64,000 nt of DNA, taken from assembly GCA_965248765.1 (NCBI GenBank), contig CBDFKF010000004.1, positions 1,426,001-1,490,000 of the forward strand, given 5' to 3'. Below, piece after piece: positions 41,492-51,163 of this stretch; within the stretch, counting starts at the first letter, position 1; every line of letters starts with the position of its first letter. Under the pieces are notes generated by a model. That model saw nothing but the letters and a program-made list of their open reading frames with translations, was not told the DNA's origin and ran no database searches. A program made the position numbers and the translations under genes. The DNA is from CBDFKF01 sp965248765. GTDB lineage: Bacteria > Pseudomonadota > Alphaproteobacteria > VGEJ01.

Positions 41492-43035
41492 TAACGGCAC
41501 TGACCGGGCGACCGTTGTTCGAAGGCTCCGATTGGACGTTCGAAACGCTCCGCAGCGCCTACGCGGCCATCGAAGAGATCGCCCTCGACGATCTCGGCCT
41601 CGACATCTACCCCAACCAGATCGAGATCATCTCGGCAGAGCAGATGCTCGATGCCTATTCTTCGATCGGCATGCCGCTCATGTACCGGCACTGGTCGTTC
41701 GGCAAACGCTTCGCCCGCGAGGAGATCCTCTACCGCAAAGGCTACACCGGCCTCGCCTACGAGATCGTCATCAACTCCAACCCGTGCATCAGCTACAACA
41801 TGGAGGAGAGCACCATGGCCATGCAGACCCTGGTCATGGCGCACGCGGCCTTCGGCCACAACCACTTCTTCAAGAACAATTACCTCTACCGGCAGTGGAC
41901 CGACGCCGACGCGATCCTTCAGTACCTTGAGTTCGCCAAGGCCTTCATCGCCAAGTGCGAGGAACGCCATGGCGTCGCCGCCGTCGAAGAGATCCTCGAT
42001 GCGGCGCACGCGTTGATGGACCAAAGCGTCTTCCGCTACCGCCGGCCGCCCAAGCTCACCGCCGAGGAGATGGAGGAACGCGAGCGCCTGCGCGTCGAGT
42101 ACCAGGACCGGACCTACCGCGATCTTTGGCGCACCGTTCCGCAAACGGATGAGGAGTCGGTCGGCACTACCGAGGAGCTGGAGGCCACGGCCGCCCACGA
42201 GGGACGCATGAAGGACCTCAAGCTCCCCGACCAGAACCTCCTCTATTTCATCGAGAAGAACAGCCCCAGCTTCGAGCCGTGGCAGCGCGAGATCCTGCGT
42301 ATCGTCCGCAACATCGCCCAGTACTTCTATCCGCAGAAACAGACCAAGGTCATGAACGAGGGCTGCGCGACGTTCGTCCACTACTACGTCGTCAACGCCC
42401 TCTACGATGCTGGCCGGTTGGACGAGGGGGCGCTGCTGGAGATCCTGCACAGCCACTCGAACGTAGTCTCGCAGCCGAGCTACGACGACCGCCGCTTTAG
42501 CGGGCTTAATCCCTATGCGCTCGGCTTTGAAATGATGGCGGACATCAAGCGAATCTGTGCGCAGCCGACCCGCGAGGACGAGACCTGGTTCCCGGAGTTC
42601 GCCGGCTGCGACGACTGGCGGGCGGTGCTGCGCGAGGCGTGGGCGAACTTCCGCGACGAATCGTTCATCCAGCAGTATTTGAGCCCGCACTTGATGCGCA
42701 AGCTCAGGCTCTTCTTGGTCGCCGACGATGCCAAGGACTCGCATTTCACTGTGTCCGGCATCCACGACGAGCGCGGCTATCGCAAGGTGCGGACCGCCCT
42801 TGCCAGGACCTACGATCCCGGTGTCAACGAGCCCGAGATCCAGGTGGTCGATGCCGACCTGCGGGGCGATCGGCGTTTGCGTCTGCAGCAAACGGTGCTC
42901 GATGGAGTGCCGTTGGTCGAGCCGAGTCGCGACGACGTGATGGAGCTCGTACGCCGCCTCTGGGGCCATGAGGTGAGCCTCGTCGGCATCGACGCCGACA
43001 CCTCCCGCCAGCTGTACGAAACCAGCACCGATTGA
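41488..43035 (+). CDS. SpoVR/YcgB family protein
   Basis: The 515-residue length and the conserved segments IYPNQIEIISAEQMLDAYSS, the YGLAYE-like GYTGLAYEIVINSNPCISYN, and VMNEGCATFVHYYVVNALYD identify the SpoVR family. In enterics YcgB works with YeaG (kinase) and YeaH in starvation stress. In Bacillus SpoVR takes part in spore cortex formation. Here it has lost its promoter-proximal partners, so it may be unexpressed or driven by the IS end. No mutation is seen in the gene itself. Confidence 0.93.
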   Translation: MITALTGRPLFEGSDWTFETLRSAYAAIEEIALDDLGLDIYPNQIEIISAEQMLDAYSSIGMPLMYRHWSFGKRFAREEILYRKGYTGLAYEIVINSNPCISYNMEESTMAMQTLVMAHAAFGHNHFFKNNYLYRQWTDADAILQYLEFAKAFIAKCEERHGVAAVEEILDAAHALMDQSVFRYRRPPKLTAEEMEERERLRVEYQDRTYRDLWRTVPQTDEESVGTTEELEATAAHEGRMKDLKLPDQNLLYFIEKNSPSFEPWQREILRIVRNIAQYFYPQKQTKVMNEGCATFVHYYVVNALYDAGRLDEGALLEILHSHSNVVSQPSYDDRRFSGLNPYALGFEMMADIKRICAQPTREDETWFPEFAGCDDWRAVLREAWANFRDESFIQQYLSPHLMRKLRLFLVADDAKDSHFTVSGIHDERGYRKVRTALARTYDPGVNEPEIQVVDADLRGDRRLRLQQTVLDGVPLVEPSRDDVMELVRRLWGHEVSLVGIDADTSRQLYETSTD

Positions 43036-43110
43036 ACCGGTACCGCACCGGGCGAATTTGCCCTTGCCGCGGCCCGGAGCAGCGACCACACTCACGCCAC
43101 AGCGTACGCT

Positions 43111-43806
43111 ATGGCAAATGATACCAAGGTGAGCAGGGCGCCCAGTGGGGCGCTCGACCATGTCGAGGTCTGGGTATTCGACCTCGACAACACGCTCTAT
43201 CACGCGCGCTATAACCTGTTCTCCCAGGTCGCCAAGCGCATCAACGAATTCGTCTCTGCCGAGCTCGACATAGACCCCGACGCGGCGCTGCGCGTGCAGC
43301 GCGACTATTACCGCGCCCATGGCAGCACGCTGCGCGGCCTCATGCTCCGCCACGATACCGATCCGGGGGAGTTCCTAGACTACGTCCATGACATCGACGT
43401 GACCTGGTTGCCGCCAAACGAGGCGCTGGATGGAGCGCTCGCGCGCTTGAACGGCCGCAAAGTGGTGTTCACGAGCGGCTCGGGCGAGCACGCCGAGCGA
43501 ATCATGAACCAGCTCGGGGTGCGTCATCACATTGAGGCCGTCTTCGACATCACCGCGGCCGACTTTGTGCCCAAGCCCGATCCCGAGACCTATCGACGCT
43601 TCGTCGATCACCACGAGGTCGACCCCACCCGCGCCATCATGTTCGAAGACATTGCCCGCAACCTTGCGCCTGCCGCCGCCATCGGGATGACCACGGTGTG
43701 GGTGCGCAACGACGAGCCCTACGGCCACGAAGGGGCTGACGGCGGCCACATCGATTACGTTACCGACGACCTGGTCGTCTGGCTCGAGGAGAACACGGGG
43801 CGATGA
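43111..43806 (+). CDS. HAD-family pyrimidine 5'-nucleotidase
   Basis: This 231-residue HAD phosphatase has VWVFDLDNTLYH (nucleophile Asp), VVFTSGSGEHA (motif II) and IMFEDIARNL (motif IV). It belongs to the SDT1-like pyrimidine 5'-nucleotidase group that dephosphorylates UMP and CMP. Its stop overlaps the dapD start by 4 bp, a common arrangement in alphaproteobacteria. Confidence 0.9.
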   Translation: MANDTKVSRAPSGALDHVEVWVFDLDNTLYHARYNLFSQVAKRINEFVSAELDIDPDAALRVQRDYYRAHGSTLRGLMLRHDTDPGEFLDYVHDIDVTWLPPNEALDGALARLNGRKVVFTSGSGEHAERIMNQLGVRHHIEAVFDITAADFVPKPDPETYRRFVDHHEVDPTRAIMFEDIARNLAPAAAIGMTTVWVRNDEPYGHEGADGGHIDYVTDDLVVWLEENTGR

Positions 43807-44648
43807 CCACCGGCACACTGGCCATCACCATCGACGCGGCGTGGGAGGAGCGAGAGACAATCGGTCCCGATACGCGGGGCGAGGTGCGCGTAGCGGTCGA
43901 GACCGCGCTCGCCGGCCTCGATGCCGGCACCATGCGCGTGGCCGAAAAGCGCGATGACGGCTGGCGTGTGAACCAGTGGCTCAAGAAGGCCGTGCTGCTG
44001 TCCTTCCGGCTCAATGACATGGCGACGATCGGCGGCGGGCCCGGCGGCGATGCCCGGTGGTTCGATAAGGTCGCCTCGAAGTTCGCAGGCTGGGACGAGG
44101 CGCGCTTCCGCGAGGCCGGCTTTCGCGCCGTGCCGAGCTGCGTCGTGCGCCACTCGGCCTATGTCGCGCCCGGCGTTGTCTTGATGCCCTGTTTCGTCAA
44201 CCTCGGCGCCTATGTCGATACGGGCACCATGGTGGATACCTGGGCGACAGTCGGCAGCTGCGCCCAGATCGGCCGCAACTGCCACATCTCGGGTGGTGCC
44301 GGCATCGGCGGCGTGCTCGAGCCGCTGCAGGCCGAGCCGGTCATCATCGAAGATGACTGCTTCATCGGCGCACGTTCCGAGGTCGCCGAAGGTGTCCTCG
44401 TCGAGCAGGGTGCCGTGCTGTCGATGGGGGTCTACATCAGCGCTTCGACCCGCATCGTCGATCGCGCCACCGGCGAGGTGCACCGCGGTCGCGTGCCGGC
44501 GTACTCGGTCGTGGTGCCGGGTACGCTCCCCGGCAAGCCGCTGCCGGGCGGCGAGCCCGGTCCGAGCCTCTACTGCGCCGTCATCGTCAAGAAAGTCGAC
44601 GCGGGCACCCGCGCCAAAACGTCGATCAACGAGCTTTTGCGCGACTGA
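43803..44648 (+). CDS. dapD: 2,3,4,5-tetrahydropyridine-2,6-dicarboxylate N-succinyltransferase
   Basis: The protein is 281 residues long with the left-handed beta-helix repeats (CHISGGAGIGGVLEPLQAEP, IEDDCFIGARSEVAEGVLVE) and the C-terminal RAKTSINELLRD end. It transfers succinate from succinyl-CoA in lysine and diaminopimelate synthesis. The ATG overlaps the nucleotidase stop. dapE, often next, is not here; the downstream gene is convergent and overlaps by 23 bp. Confidence 0.96.
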   Translation: MTTGTLAITIDAAWEERETIGPDTRGEVRVAVETALAGLDAGTMRVAEKRDDGWRVNQWLKKAVLLSFRLNDMATIGGGPGGDARWFDKVASKFAGWDEARFREAGFRAVPSCVVRHSAYVAPGVVLMPCFVNLGAYVDTGTMVDTWATVGSCAQIGRNCHISGGAGIGGVLEPLQAEPVIIEDDCFIGARSEVAEGVLVEQGAVLSMGVYISASTRIVDRATGEVHRGRVPAYSVVVPGTLPGKPLPGGEPGPSLYCAVIVKKVDAGTRAKTSINELLRD

Positions 44649-45060
44649 CCGAGCGCTGCGCGCGGCGAGCGCGGTTGGCGGCATCAGCCTCGGCAAAGAC
44701 CTCCTGGGCGACCATGGTCGCAAGTGAGACCTTGTTGAGGCCGGCAAAGGTCCCGGCCTGCAAAAGAGCCTCACGGATTGCGGTGCGCGTGCAGCCGAGG
44801 CGCAGAGCACCGCCGATATGGTGCTTCAACACGTCGCGTTCGCCCATCACCGTAAGCATGGCGAGGTTGAGGAGGATGCGGGTCTTCTTGCCGAGCCCCG
44901 GCCGGCTAAAGATCTCGCCCCAGGCGAGCTCGGTCACATAGTCTTGTTGATCCCGATCCGCCGCCCCGGCGGGGCCTTCAAGCCATAACGCCGCCGCCCC
45001 GCCGATCACGTCTTTGCGCGTCTTTTGGCCTCGGGCGAATGTTTTCGCGTTCATTGCCAT
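44626..45060 (-). CDS. Carboxymuconolactone decarboxylase family protein
   Basis: This 144-residue protein contains WGEIFSRPGLGKKTRILLNL and the LKHHIGGALRLGCTRTAIRE helix of the CMD/AhpD-like fold. The CxxC pair of AhpD is absent, so a 4-carboxymuconolactone decarboxylase-like (PcaC-type) role fits better than peroxidase activity. It is convergent with dapD. No aromatic-degradation genes are nearby. Confidence 0.85.
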   Translation of the reverse strand: MAMNAKTFARGQKTRKDVIGGAAALWLEGPAGAADRDQQDYVTELAWGEIFSRPGLGKKTRILLNLAMLTVMGERDVLKHHIGGALRLGCTRTAIREALLQAGTFAGLNKVSLATMVAQEVFAEADAANRARRAQRSVSRAKAR

Positions 45061-45094
45061 CGTGCTTTTCCTCCCTCATTTTGCCACCGCGCGC

Positions 45095-45454
45095 TCAGCC
45101 AGGTTTAGTGGCCGCGGGCTTGCTGGCAATGACGTTGGCCGCGCTGCCGCTATCGTTGGCAACGACCGGGCGCGCCGCCGCCGCCCGGGCATCGCCGAGT
45201 TCCCGCTCGAGCCGATCTGTCCGGCGCCGGGCGGCACGAATGGCGCGGCGGGTCTTGCCGGCGCCGAGCCAGGTTGTGCCGCCGCCGATCACGGCGCCGA
45301 CGAACAGCGTGCCGATCACCAGAGCGTACAACGGCAGTGTGATCACATAGCCAAGCGGCTCGAGGCTTAAGAGTACCAGCGAGCGGTTGGCGACGGCAAA
45401 GGCGGCGACAACGACCGCGACCGCGACCAGCAGGATCCATGAAACGATCTTCAC
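45095..45454 (-). CDS. lapA: LapA/DUF1049 family membrane protein
   Basis: This protein of about 119 residues has two transmembrane helices (IVSWILLVAVAVVVAAFAVA and YVITLPLYALVIGTLFVGAV) and a basic coiled-coil tail, the LapA layout. In enterics LapA pairs with LapB to control LpxC turnover. The link between ihfB and lapA is conserved. GTG at 45454 and GTG at 45466 are both possible starts; the first gives the usual family N-terminus VKIVSW. Confidence 0.8.
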   Translation of the reverse strand: MKIVSWILLVAVAVVVAAFAVANRSLVLLSLEPLGYVITLPLYALVIGTLFVGAVIGGGTTWLGAGKTRRAIRAARRRTDRLERELGDARAAAARPVVANDSGSAANVIASKPAATKPG

Positions 45455-45536
45455 ACCGCCTCCCACCTCGACGTATCCGGGTTACCTAAAAGGGAACCCT
45501 CCGCTTCGGTCACAGCGGAGCCGCCGGGCCCGCCGC

Positions 45537-45857
45537 TCAGGCGGTGGCAGACGGTGTTTGCCGCTCTTCGTCGGTTATCGCGGCATTGAGCCGCTCGCGC
45601 AGCTCCTTGCCCGATTTAAAGAACGGAACGTGCTTGTCGGCGACGTGCACCGCAGCACCGGTCCGCGGGTTGCGGGCCATGCGGGCCGCCCGCCGTTTGA
45701 CCGAGAAGGCGCCGAAGCCGCGTAGCTCTACGCGGTGCCCCTGCGCCAAGGCGTTCGAGATCTCATCGAAAATTGTCGAGACGATGCGCTCGATATCGCG
45801 CTGGTACAAGTGCGGATTCAGCTCCGCAAGACGCAGAATCAGTTCCGACTTGACCAT
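45537..45857 (-). CDS. ihfB: Integration host factor beta subunit
   Basis: This 106-residue HU/IHF-fold protein starts MVKSELILRLAELNPHLYQR. It has the DNA-bending arm around RGFGAFSVKRRAARMARNPR, TGAAVHVADKHVPFFKSGKE and the usual Arg/Pro tip. IHF bends DNA at specific sites for transcription and recombination. It follows rpsA and sppA on the same strand, the common rpsA-ihfB order. Confidence 0.95.
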   Translation of the reverse strand: MVKSELILRLAELNPHLYQRDIERIVSTIFDEISNALAQGHRVELRGFGAFSVKRRAARMARNPRTGAAVHVADKHVPFFKSGKELRERLNAAITDEERQTPSATA

Positions 45858-45927
45858 CGAACTTGCTTCCCTCGGGCCTCAAGGCACGCGCTGGCAACCG
45901 TTCCCCACGACCGCCGATGGTGCCTTC

Positions 45928-46839
45928 TCAGAGGGCGTCAGGTTGCCAAACCGATACCAAGCCGTCAAGCATAAGTCTTTCAGAAAGCAATGTTTTTTCC
46001 GCTAGACCGAGGACGCGCCTGACCACCTCGGCGGTCGTATCCTCGCTCTCGACATCGCGCCCGGGCAGCCCAAAAGGCACGCCGTGTTCAGCCTCGAGCC
46101 ACCGCCGCGCGGCCGGCTCACCGCCGATCGCATCGATCAGATTGGCCGCCAACGCCTGGCGGCCGGTGAACACACGACCGTCCGCGAGATGCTGGGCTTC
46201 GGCGCTACTAATGCTCCGCCGTTCCGCCAGCACGTCGACGAACCAGGCGTAAACGTCATCGACGACCGCCTGGGTCGAGGCGCGCGCCGCTTCGCTCATC
46301 GGCTCGAACGGTGAGGGCTGGCCCTTGAGCGGGGCGCTTCGGATCGTCTCGGTGCGAATGCCGATTGTTTCCAAAAGCTCTGTGGCCTCCGCCGTCTGCA
46401 GCATCACACCGATCGAGCCGGTGAGCGACGAGCCGCGGCCGACGATGTGATCGCCAGCCAGCGCCACGAGATAACCGGCCGAGGCCCCGAGCGTACCGAT
46501 CACCGCAACCACCGGCTTACGCGCGGCCAGGCGGCGCAGTGCCTCGTACAGTGCCTCGCCGCCGACGGTCGTTCCACCGGGGCTGTCGATGTGGACGATG
46601 AGCGCCTTCGCCGAATCGTCATTGGCAACCAATTCGAGCGCCCCGATCCGCGCCGGATCGTCGACGATGATCCCGGTGACGTAGAGCTCGGCGACATGGT
46701 CGCGCTCGGCCAAGCCACCAAACCGCCCAGCCGCGAGGACCACCGCGCCGACCGCCACGACGATGGCGGCAGTGCGCCAAAATGCCAAGCGCCGTTTCAG
46801 GCGGCGGCGGTCGAGCAGTGCATCGAGTTCGAGCGACAT
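45928..46839 (-). CDS. sppA: Signal peptide peptidase SppA-type S49 serine protease
   Basis: This 303-residue protein has an N-terminal membrane anchor (AIVVAVGAVVLAAG). The S49 core has HIDSPGGTTVGGEALYEALR, the general-base region GTLGASAGYLVALAGDHIVG and the serine-containing SSLTGSIGVM. It is the short, one-domain bacterial type and degrades cleaved signal peptides in the membrane. It is placed between rpsA and ihfB on the same strand. Confidence 0.9.
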   Translation of the reverse strand: MSLELDALLDRRRLKRRLAFWRTAAIVVAVGAVVLAAGRFGGLAERDHVAELYVTGIIVDDPARIGALELVANDDSAKALIVHIDSPGGTTVGGEALYEALRRLAARKPVVAVIGTLGASAGYLVALAGDHIVGRGSSLTGSIGVMLQTAEATELLETIGIRTETIRSAPLKGQPSPFEPMSEAARASTQAVVDDVYAWFVDVLAERRSISSAEAQHLADGRVFTGRQALAANLIDAIGGEPAARRWLEAEHGVPFGLPGRDVESEDTTAEVVRRVLGLAEKTLLSERLMLDGLVSVWQPDAL

Positions 46840-46904
46840 GGCGGCTGGGCCGCGGTCTCCTCGGGCTCAGGCGCTCTCTGCCGGTGGCAGCACCGCCGCC
46901 CGCG

Positions 46905-48791
46905 TCAGGTAGTGTCTTCGCCGTCCGGAGGCGTCTCACCGCCCGAGGGCGCCTCGTCGTCCGGGGGTGCCTCGTCGTCTGAGGGCGCCTCGTCGTTCGA
47001 AGCCACGTCATCGTGCGACGCCGTCTCGCCCTCGGAGGCCGTCTCGCCCTCATCGCCCTCCTCTTCGTCTTCCTCGGCGCGGCGACTGATCGCCGCCCCT
47101 AAGATATCGCCGAGGCTCGCGCCACTGTCCGAAGAGCCGTATTGCGCCATCGCCTCCTTCTCCTCGGCGATCTCGAGCGCCTTGATAGAAAGGGTGAGAC
47201 GGCGTCCTTCACGGTCGACGTTGGTGATGCGCGCATCGACGCGATCGCCGGCGGCAAAACGGTCGGGCCGCTGCTCAGAGCGCTCACGCGCCAAGTCAAC
47301 GCGACGGATGAAGCCGGGAACGCCGTCGCTGACCGTGATGTCGAGACCGGTGTCCTTCACCCCCGTGACTGTGCAGGTTACGGTGCTGCCCTTTTTCAGT
47401 TCGAGCGTCGAGGCGAACGGATCGTCGGACAGCTGTTTGATGCCGAGACCGATGCGCTCACGTTCGACGCTCACCTCGAGCACCTTGGCTTTAACCGTGT
47501 CGCCCTTCTTGTAATTGGCGACGGCCTGCTCACCCGCCTCTTCCCAGCTCAGGTCCGAAAGATGGACCATGCCGTCTACCTCGCCCAGGCCGACGAACAA
47601 ACCGAACTCGGTAATGCTCTTGATCTGCCCCTCGAGGATCTCCCCCACTGGGTGGCTGTCGATGAAGCTCTCCCATGGGTTGTCGATGGTTTGTTTGAGG
47701 CCGAGGCTGATCCGGCGCTTGACCGGATCGACGTCCAGCACCATGACCTCGACCTCCTGGCTGGTCGAGACGATCTTGCCGGGATGGACGTTTTTCTTGG
47801 TCCAGCTCATCTCCGATACGTGCACCAATCCCTCGACCCCCGGCTCGAGCTCGACGAACGCGCCGTAGTCGGTGATGTTGGTGACGCGGCCTGTGTATTT
47901 AGCGCTGACCGGATACTTGGCGTCGACGCCCTCCCACGGATCGGCCTCGAGCTGCTTGATGCCCAGCGAGATGCGCTGGGTCTCGGGATTGACGCGGATT
48001 ACCTGGACCTTGACCGTCTGACCGATGCTCAGCACTTCGCTCGGATGGTTGGTGCGCCGCCAAGCTATGTCGGTTACGTGCAACAGCCCGTCGATGCCGC
48101 CGAGGTCGACGAATGCACCGTAGTCGGTGATGTTCTTGACCACGCCGTCCAGCACCTGGCCCTCGTATAAGTTCGAGACGATCTCCGCGCGCGCCTCGGC
48201 CCGCGCCTCCTCGAGAACGGCACGGCGTGAGACCACGATATTGCCGCGACGGCGGTCCATTTTGAGGATCTGGAACGGCTCGTTCTGCCCCATCAACGGC
48301 GTTACGTCCCGCACCGGACGCACATCGACCTGACTGCCGGGCAGGAATGCGACCGCACCGGAGAGATCGACGGTGAAGCCGCCCTTCACCCGGCCGAAGA
48401 TGATGCCCTCCACACGCTCATTCTGTGCGAACGCGGTCTCCAGCTTTTCCCAGGCTTCTTCACGGCGCGCCTTGTCGCGGCTCAAGACGGCCTCGCCGTT
48501 ACGGCTTTCCATGCGCTCCAGGAACACCTCGACGCGATCGCCGATCTTGAGGCCCTCTTGCTGCCCTGGCGACAAGAACTCCTTGACCGGTACCCGGCCT
48601 TCCGCCTTGAGTCCGACATCGATGACCGCCATGTCGCTTTCGATGGCGATTACGGTGCCCGGTACCACCGTGCCTTCGAGTCTCTCCTGAGTGCCATAGG
48701 CCTCCTCGAGGAGTTCGGCGAAATTCTCGCCCGTGGGCAACGTTTTCTCGCCACTCTCGGCGTTCGCGGAATCGGCGGTCTGATCGGTCAT
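46905..48791 (-). CDS. rpsA: 30S ribosomal protein S1
   Basis: This 628-residue protein carries six S1/OB-fold repeats (for example KNITDYGAFVDLGGIDGLLH, TNITDYGAFVELEPGVEGLV and KSITEFGLFVGLGEVDGMVH). S1 melts mRNA structure on the 30S subunit. The last 60 residues are an unusual acidic tail with near repeats of DDEAP and GETAS. The ATG at 48791 starts MTDQTADSANAESG; the longer frame upstream is not conserved-looking. It lies downstream of cmk on the same strand. Confidence 0.95.
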   Translation of the reverse strand: MTDQTADSANAESGEKTLPTGENFAELLEEAYGTQERLEGTVVPGTVIAIESDMAVIDVGLKAEGRVPVKEFLSPGQQEGLKIGDRVEVFLERMESRNGEAVLSRDKARREEAWEKLETAFAQNERVEGIIFGRVKGGFTVDLSGAVAFLPGSQVDVRPVRDVTPLMGQNEPFQILKMDRRRGNIVVSRRAVLEEARAEARAEIVSNLYEGQVLDGVVKNITDYGAFVDLGGIDGLLHVTDIAWRRTNHPSEVLSIGQTVKVQVIRVNPETQRISLGIKQLEADPWEGVDAKYPVSAKYTGRVTNITDYGAFVELEPGVEGLVHVSEMSWTKKNVHPGKIVSTSQEVEVMVLDVDPVKRRISLGLKQTIDNPWESFIDSHPVGEILEGQIKSITEFGLFVGLGEVDGMVHLSDLSWEEAGEQAVANYKKGDTVKAKVLEVSVERERIGLGIKQLSDDPFASTLELKKGSTVTCTVTGVKDTGLDITVSDGVPGFIRRVDLARERSEQRPDRFAAGDRVDARITNVDREGRRLTLSIKALEIAEEKEAMAQYGSSDSGASLGDILGAAISRRAEEDEEEGDEGETASEGETASHDDVASNDEAPSDDEAPPDDEAPSGGETPPDGEDTT

Positions 48792-48995
48792 GAATCTCTC
48801 GTCATCTGGTTGTGCACCCGTCGTTGCCTTCCTCTCCAGTGATCCAACAGGCGAGGTCGGTCGCCTCGCCGCGTCAGTATAGTCGACGCCTCTCCCCTCG
48901 ACGTTCGAATCGCAGCCCTGGCAACCGCACGCCGCCGCACCGGGTCTAACCGATCGGCACGAAGGCGGCACATTCGGGCTCGAGGCCTGTCGCAC

Positions 48996-49631
48996 TCACC
49001 CAATTCGTTCGAGGATGAGTGATTCGGCGGCAGCAAAGGCGGAGTCTATATCCAAGTTCGTGGTATCGAGCAAGCGAGCATCCGGCGCCGGCTTGAGCGG
49101 TGCGGTGGCGCGGGCGGCGTCCCGGTCATCGCGCGCTTTGATATGGGCCCGCACAGCCACCGAATCCGCGGCCGTGCCGCGCGCGAGGAGCTCGTGCGAG
49201 CGGCGGCGTGTCCGCTCGTCGAGACTCGCCGTGACGAACAGCTTAACGTCGGCTCCGGGGCACACCACCGTGCCGATGTCTCGGCCGTCGAGCACCGCTC
49301 CCGCAGCATCGCCGGGGGGGCGCGCGGCGAACCGCCGCTGATAGTCGAGGAGCGCCGCCCGCACCTCCGGAACAGCCGCGATCTCGGAGGCCAAACGGCC
49401 AGTCGCCTCCTCGCGCAGCAAGGGATCGTTCAGATCGCCCGGTTCGATCGCCTTGGCAGCCGCGGTGGCGGCGGCGCGATCCGCGCCATTGCCGCCCGCC
49501 CGGCGCAACCTCACCGCGACCGCCCGATAGAGGTGCCCGGTGTCGAGATGGGCGAGACCGAAGCGCTCCGCGATCCGGCGCGCGAGCGTCCCCTTGCCGG
49601 CCGCCGCCGGCCCATCGATCGCAATGATCAC
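48996..49631 (-). CDS. cmk: Cytidylate kinase
   Basis: This 211-residue kinase has the P-loop IAIDGPAAAGKGTLARRIAE and the CMP-binding YRAVAVRLRR and LDGRDIGTVVCPGADVKLFV segments. It phosphorylates CMP and dCMP. The ATG overlaps the aroA stop by 4 bp, in the classical aroA-cmk-rpsA order. Confidence 0.95.
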   Translation of the reverse strand: MIIAIDGPAAAGKGTLARRIAERFGLAHLDTGHLYRAVAVRLRRAGGNGADRAAATAAAKAIEPGDLNDPLLREEATGRLASEIAAVPEVRAALLDYQRRFAARPPGDAAGAVLDGRDIGTVVCPGADVKLFVTASLDERTRRRSHELLARGTAADSVAVRAHIKARDDRDAARATAPLKPAPDARLLDTTNLDIDSAFAAAESLILERIG

Positions 49632-50968
49632 GGGGCGACGACGGCCGCCGCTTCGAAACGGGCGCCGAGCGCGCCCAACACATCGACGAAGCCGGGAAAG
49701 CTCGTTTCGATCGGTGTAGCATCGTCAATGGTCACCGGGGCCTCCGCAGCCAGCCCGAGGATGAGGAAGGCCATCGCTATACGGTGGTCGTGGTGGACCT
49801 GAACCCGGCCGCCGCCGGGCGGCCGGCCGGCACAACCGGTCACGATCAGCGCGTCATCCTCGATCGCTGCCTCGACGCCGCACGCCGTCAGGCCATCGGC
49901 GATGCTTGCCAGGCGGTCGCTCTCCTTGACTCGGAGCTCGCCGAGGCCGCGCATCACCGTTCGACCCTCGGCACACGCGGCGGCGACCGCCAGGATCGGG
50001 TACTCATCGATCATGCGCGGCGCGCGCTCGGGCTCGACCTCGACCCCTTTCAGCACGCCGGCCTCGGCTGTCACATCGGCCACTGGCTCGCAGCCGTCCT
50101 CGCCCTCGGCTGCGATTCGGAGGTTGGCCCCCATCTCGACGAGCGTCTCGAACAGACCGCAGCGCAATGAGTTGTAGCCGATTCCGCGGGTGGCGATTCG
50201 CGATTCTGGCACGAGGAGCCCCGCAGTGAGCGCAAATGCGGCTGAAGATGGATCACCGGGCACATGGATGGCACGGCCAGTGAGCTCGGGCTGGCCGGTG
50301 AGGCCTATGCGGCGCGCGCCGCCCTCGGCGGGGCCGAGAGAAACCTCCGCACCGAACGCGGTGAGCAGGCGCTCGGTATGATCGCGGGTCGGCACTGGCT
50401 CGATGACTTCGGTCCGCCCCGGTGTGCTGAGCCCCGCCAGAAGGATCGCCGATTTCACCTGCGCCGAGGGCACGGGCAGCCGATAGCTGATCGGGATCGG
50501 CTCGTCGGTGCCGATGATCGTCAACGGCAGCCGCCCGCCGCTCCGCGCGATAATCCGCGCGCCCATCTCCTTGAGCGGCGCGGTCACCCGCGCCATCGGC
50601 CGCCGCCGTAATGATCGATCACCGGTGAATACAGTGGGGAATCCATGGGCGGCCACCGCGCCCATCAACAGGCGCACACCGGTGCCGGCGTTGCCGAGAT
50701 CGAGAATATCGTCCGGCTCGGCCAGACCGCCGACACCGCGTCCCCACACCCGGTCCGTACCGTCCATGCCGACCTCGTGCCGCGCGCCCAATAGGACGAG
50801 AGCCGCCGCCGTGCGGCGCACGTCATCGGCCTGGAGCAAGCCGGTAATCGTCGTCTCGCCGACCGCCAAGGCACCGAGGATCAGCGCGCGGTGCGAGATC
50901 GATTTATCGCCTGGGATCGCTGCTTCGCCGCCCAGCGCGTGCGCTGGCAGGGCCGTTAGCGCTTTCAA
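49628..50968 (-). CDS. aroA: 3-phosphoshikimate 1-carboxyvinyltransferase (EPSP synthase)
   Basis: This enzyme of about 446 residues has AAIPGDKSISHRALILGALA, LDLGNAGTGVRLLMGAVAAH, FTGDRSLRRRPMARVTAPLK and VKESDRLASIADGL, all standard EPSP synthase segments. It joins PEP to shikimate 3-phosphate in aromatic amino-acid synthesis. No in-frame ATG lies before the core. TTG at 50968 gives a family-like N-terminus (KALTALPAHALGGEAAIPGD), and another TTG at 51076 would add 36 unconserved residues. It is divergent from the zinc-finger gene at 51164. Confidence 0.92.
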   Translation of the reverse strand: MKALTALPAHALGGEAAIPGDKSISHRALILGALAVGETTITGLLQADDVRRTAAALVLLGARHEVGMDGTDRVWGRGVGGLAEPDDILDLGNAGTGVRLLMGAVAAHGFPTVFTGDRSLRRRPMARVTAPLKEMGARIIARSGGRLPLTIIGTDEPIPISYRLPVPSAQVKSAILLAGLSTPGRTEVIEPVPTRDHTERLLTAFGAEVSLGPAEGGARRIGLTGQPELTGRAIHVPGDPSSAAFALTAGLLVPESRIATRGIGYNSLRCGLFETLVEMGANLRIAAEGEDGCEPVADVTAEAGVLKGVEVEPERAPRMIDEYPILAVAAACAEGRTVMRGLGELRVKESDRLASIADGLTACGVEAAIEDDALIVTGCAGRPPGGGRVQVHHDHRIAMAFLILGLAAEAPVTIDDATPIETSFPGFVDVLGALGARFEAAAVVAP

Positions 50969-51163
50969 CGCATTCTCGTCATGGCTCCGTTGGCTCGCGC
51001 CCGGCTTATCACATTCATGCGGGCAGGGCCACGCGGGCGGGGCCGGCTGGCGCGATTGTGAAACCCTTTGGCTCAATCAGCGAAAAGCTTTTGACAGCCT
51101 ATCCCGCTCGTGGCATTGGGGATTCCCGGACGACCGGACAGTCGTCTGGCAACGGAGGGATTT

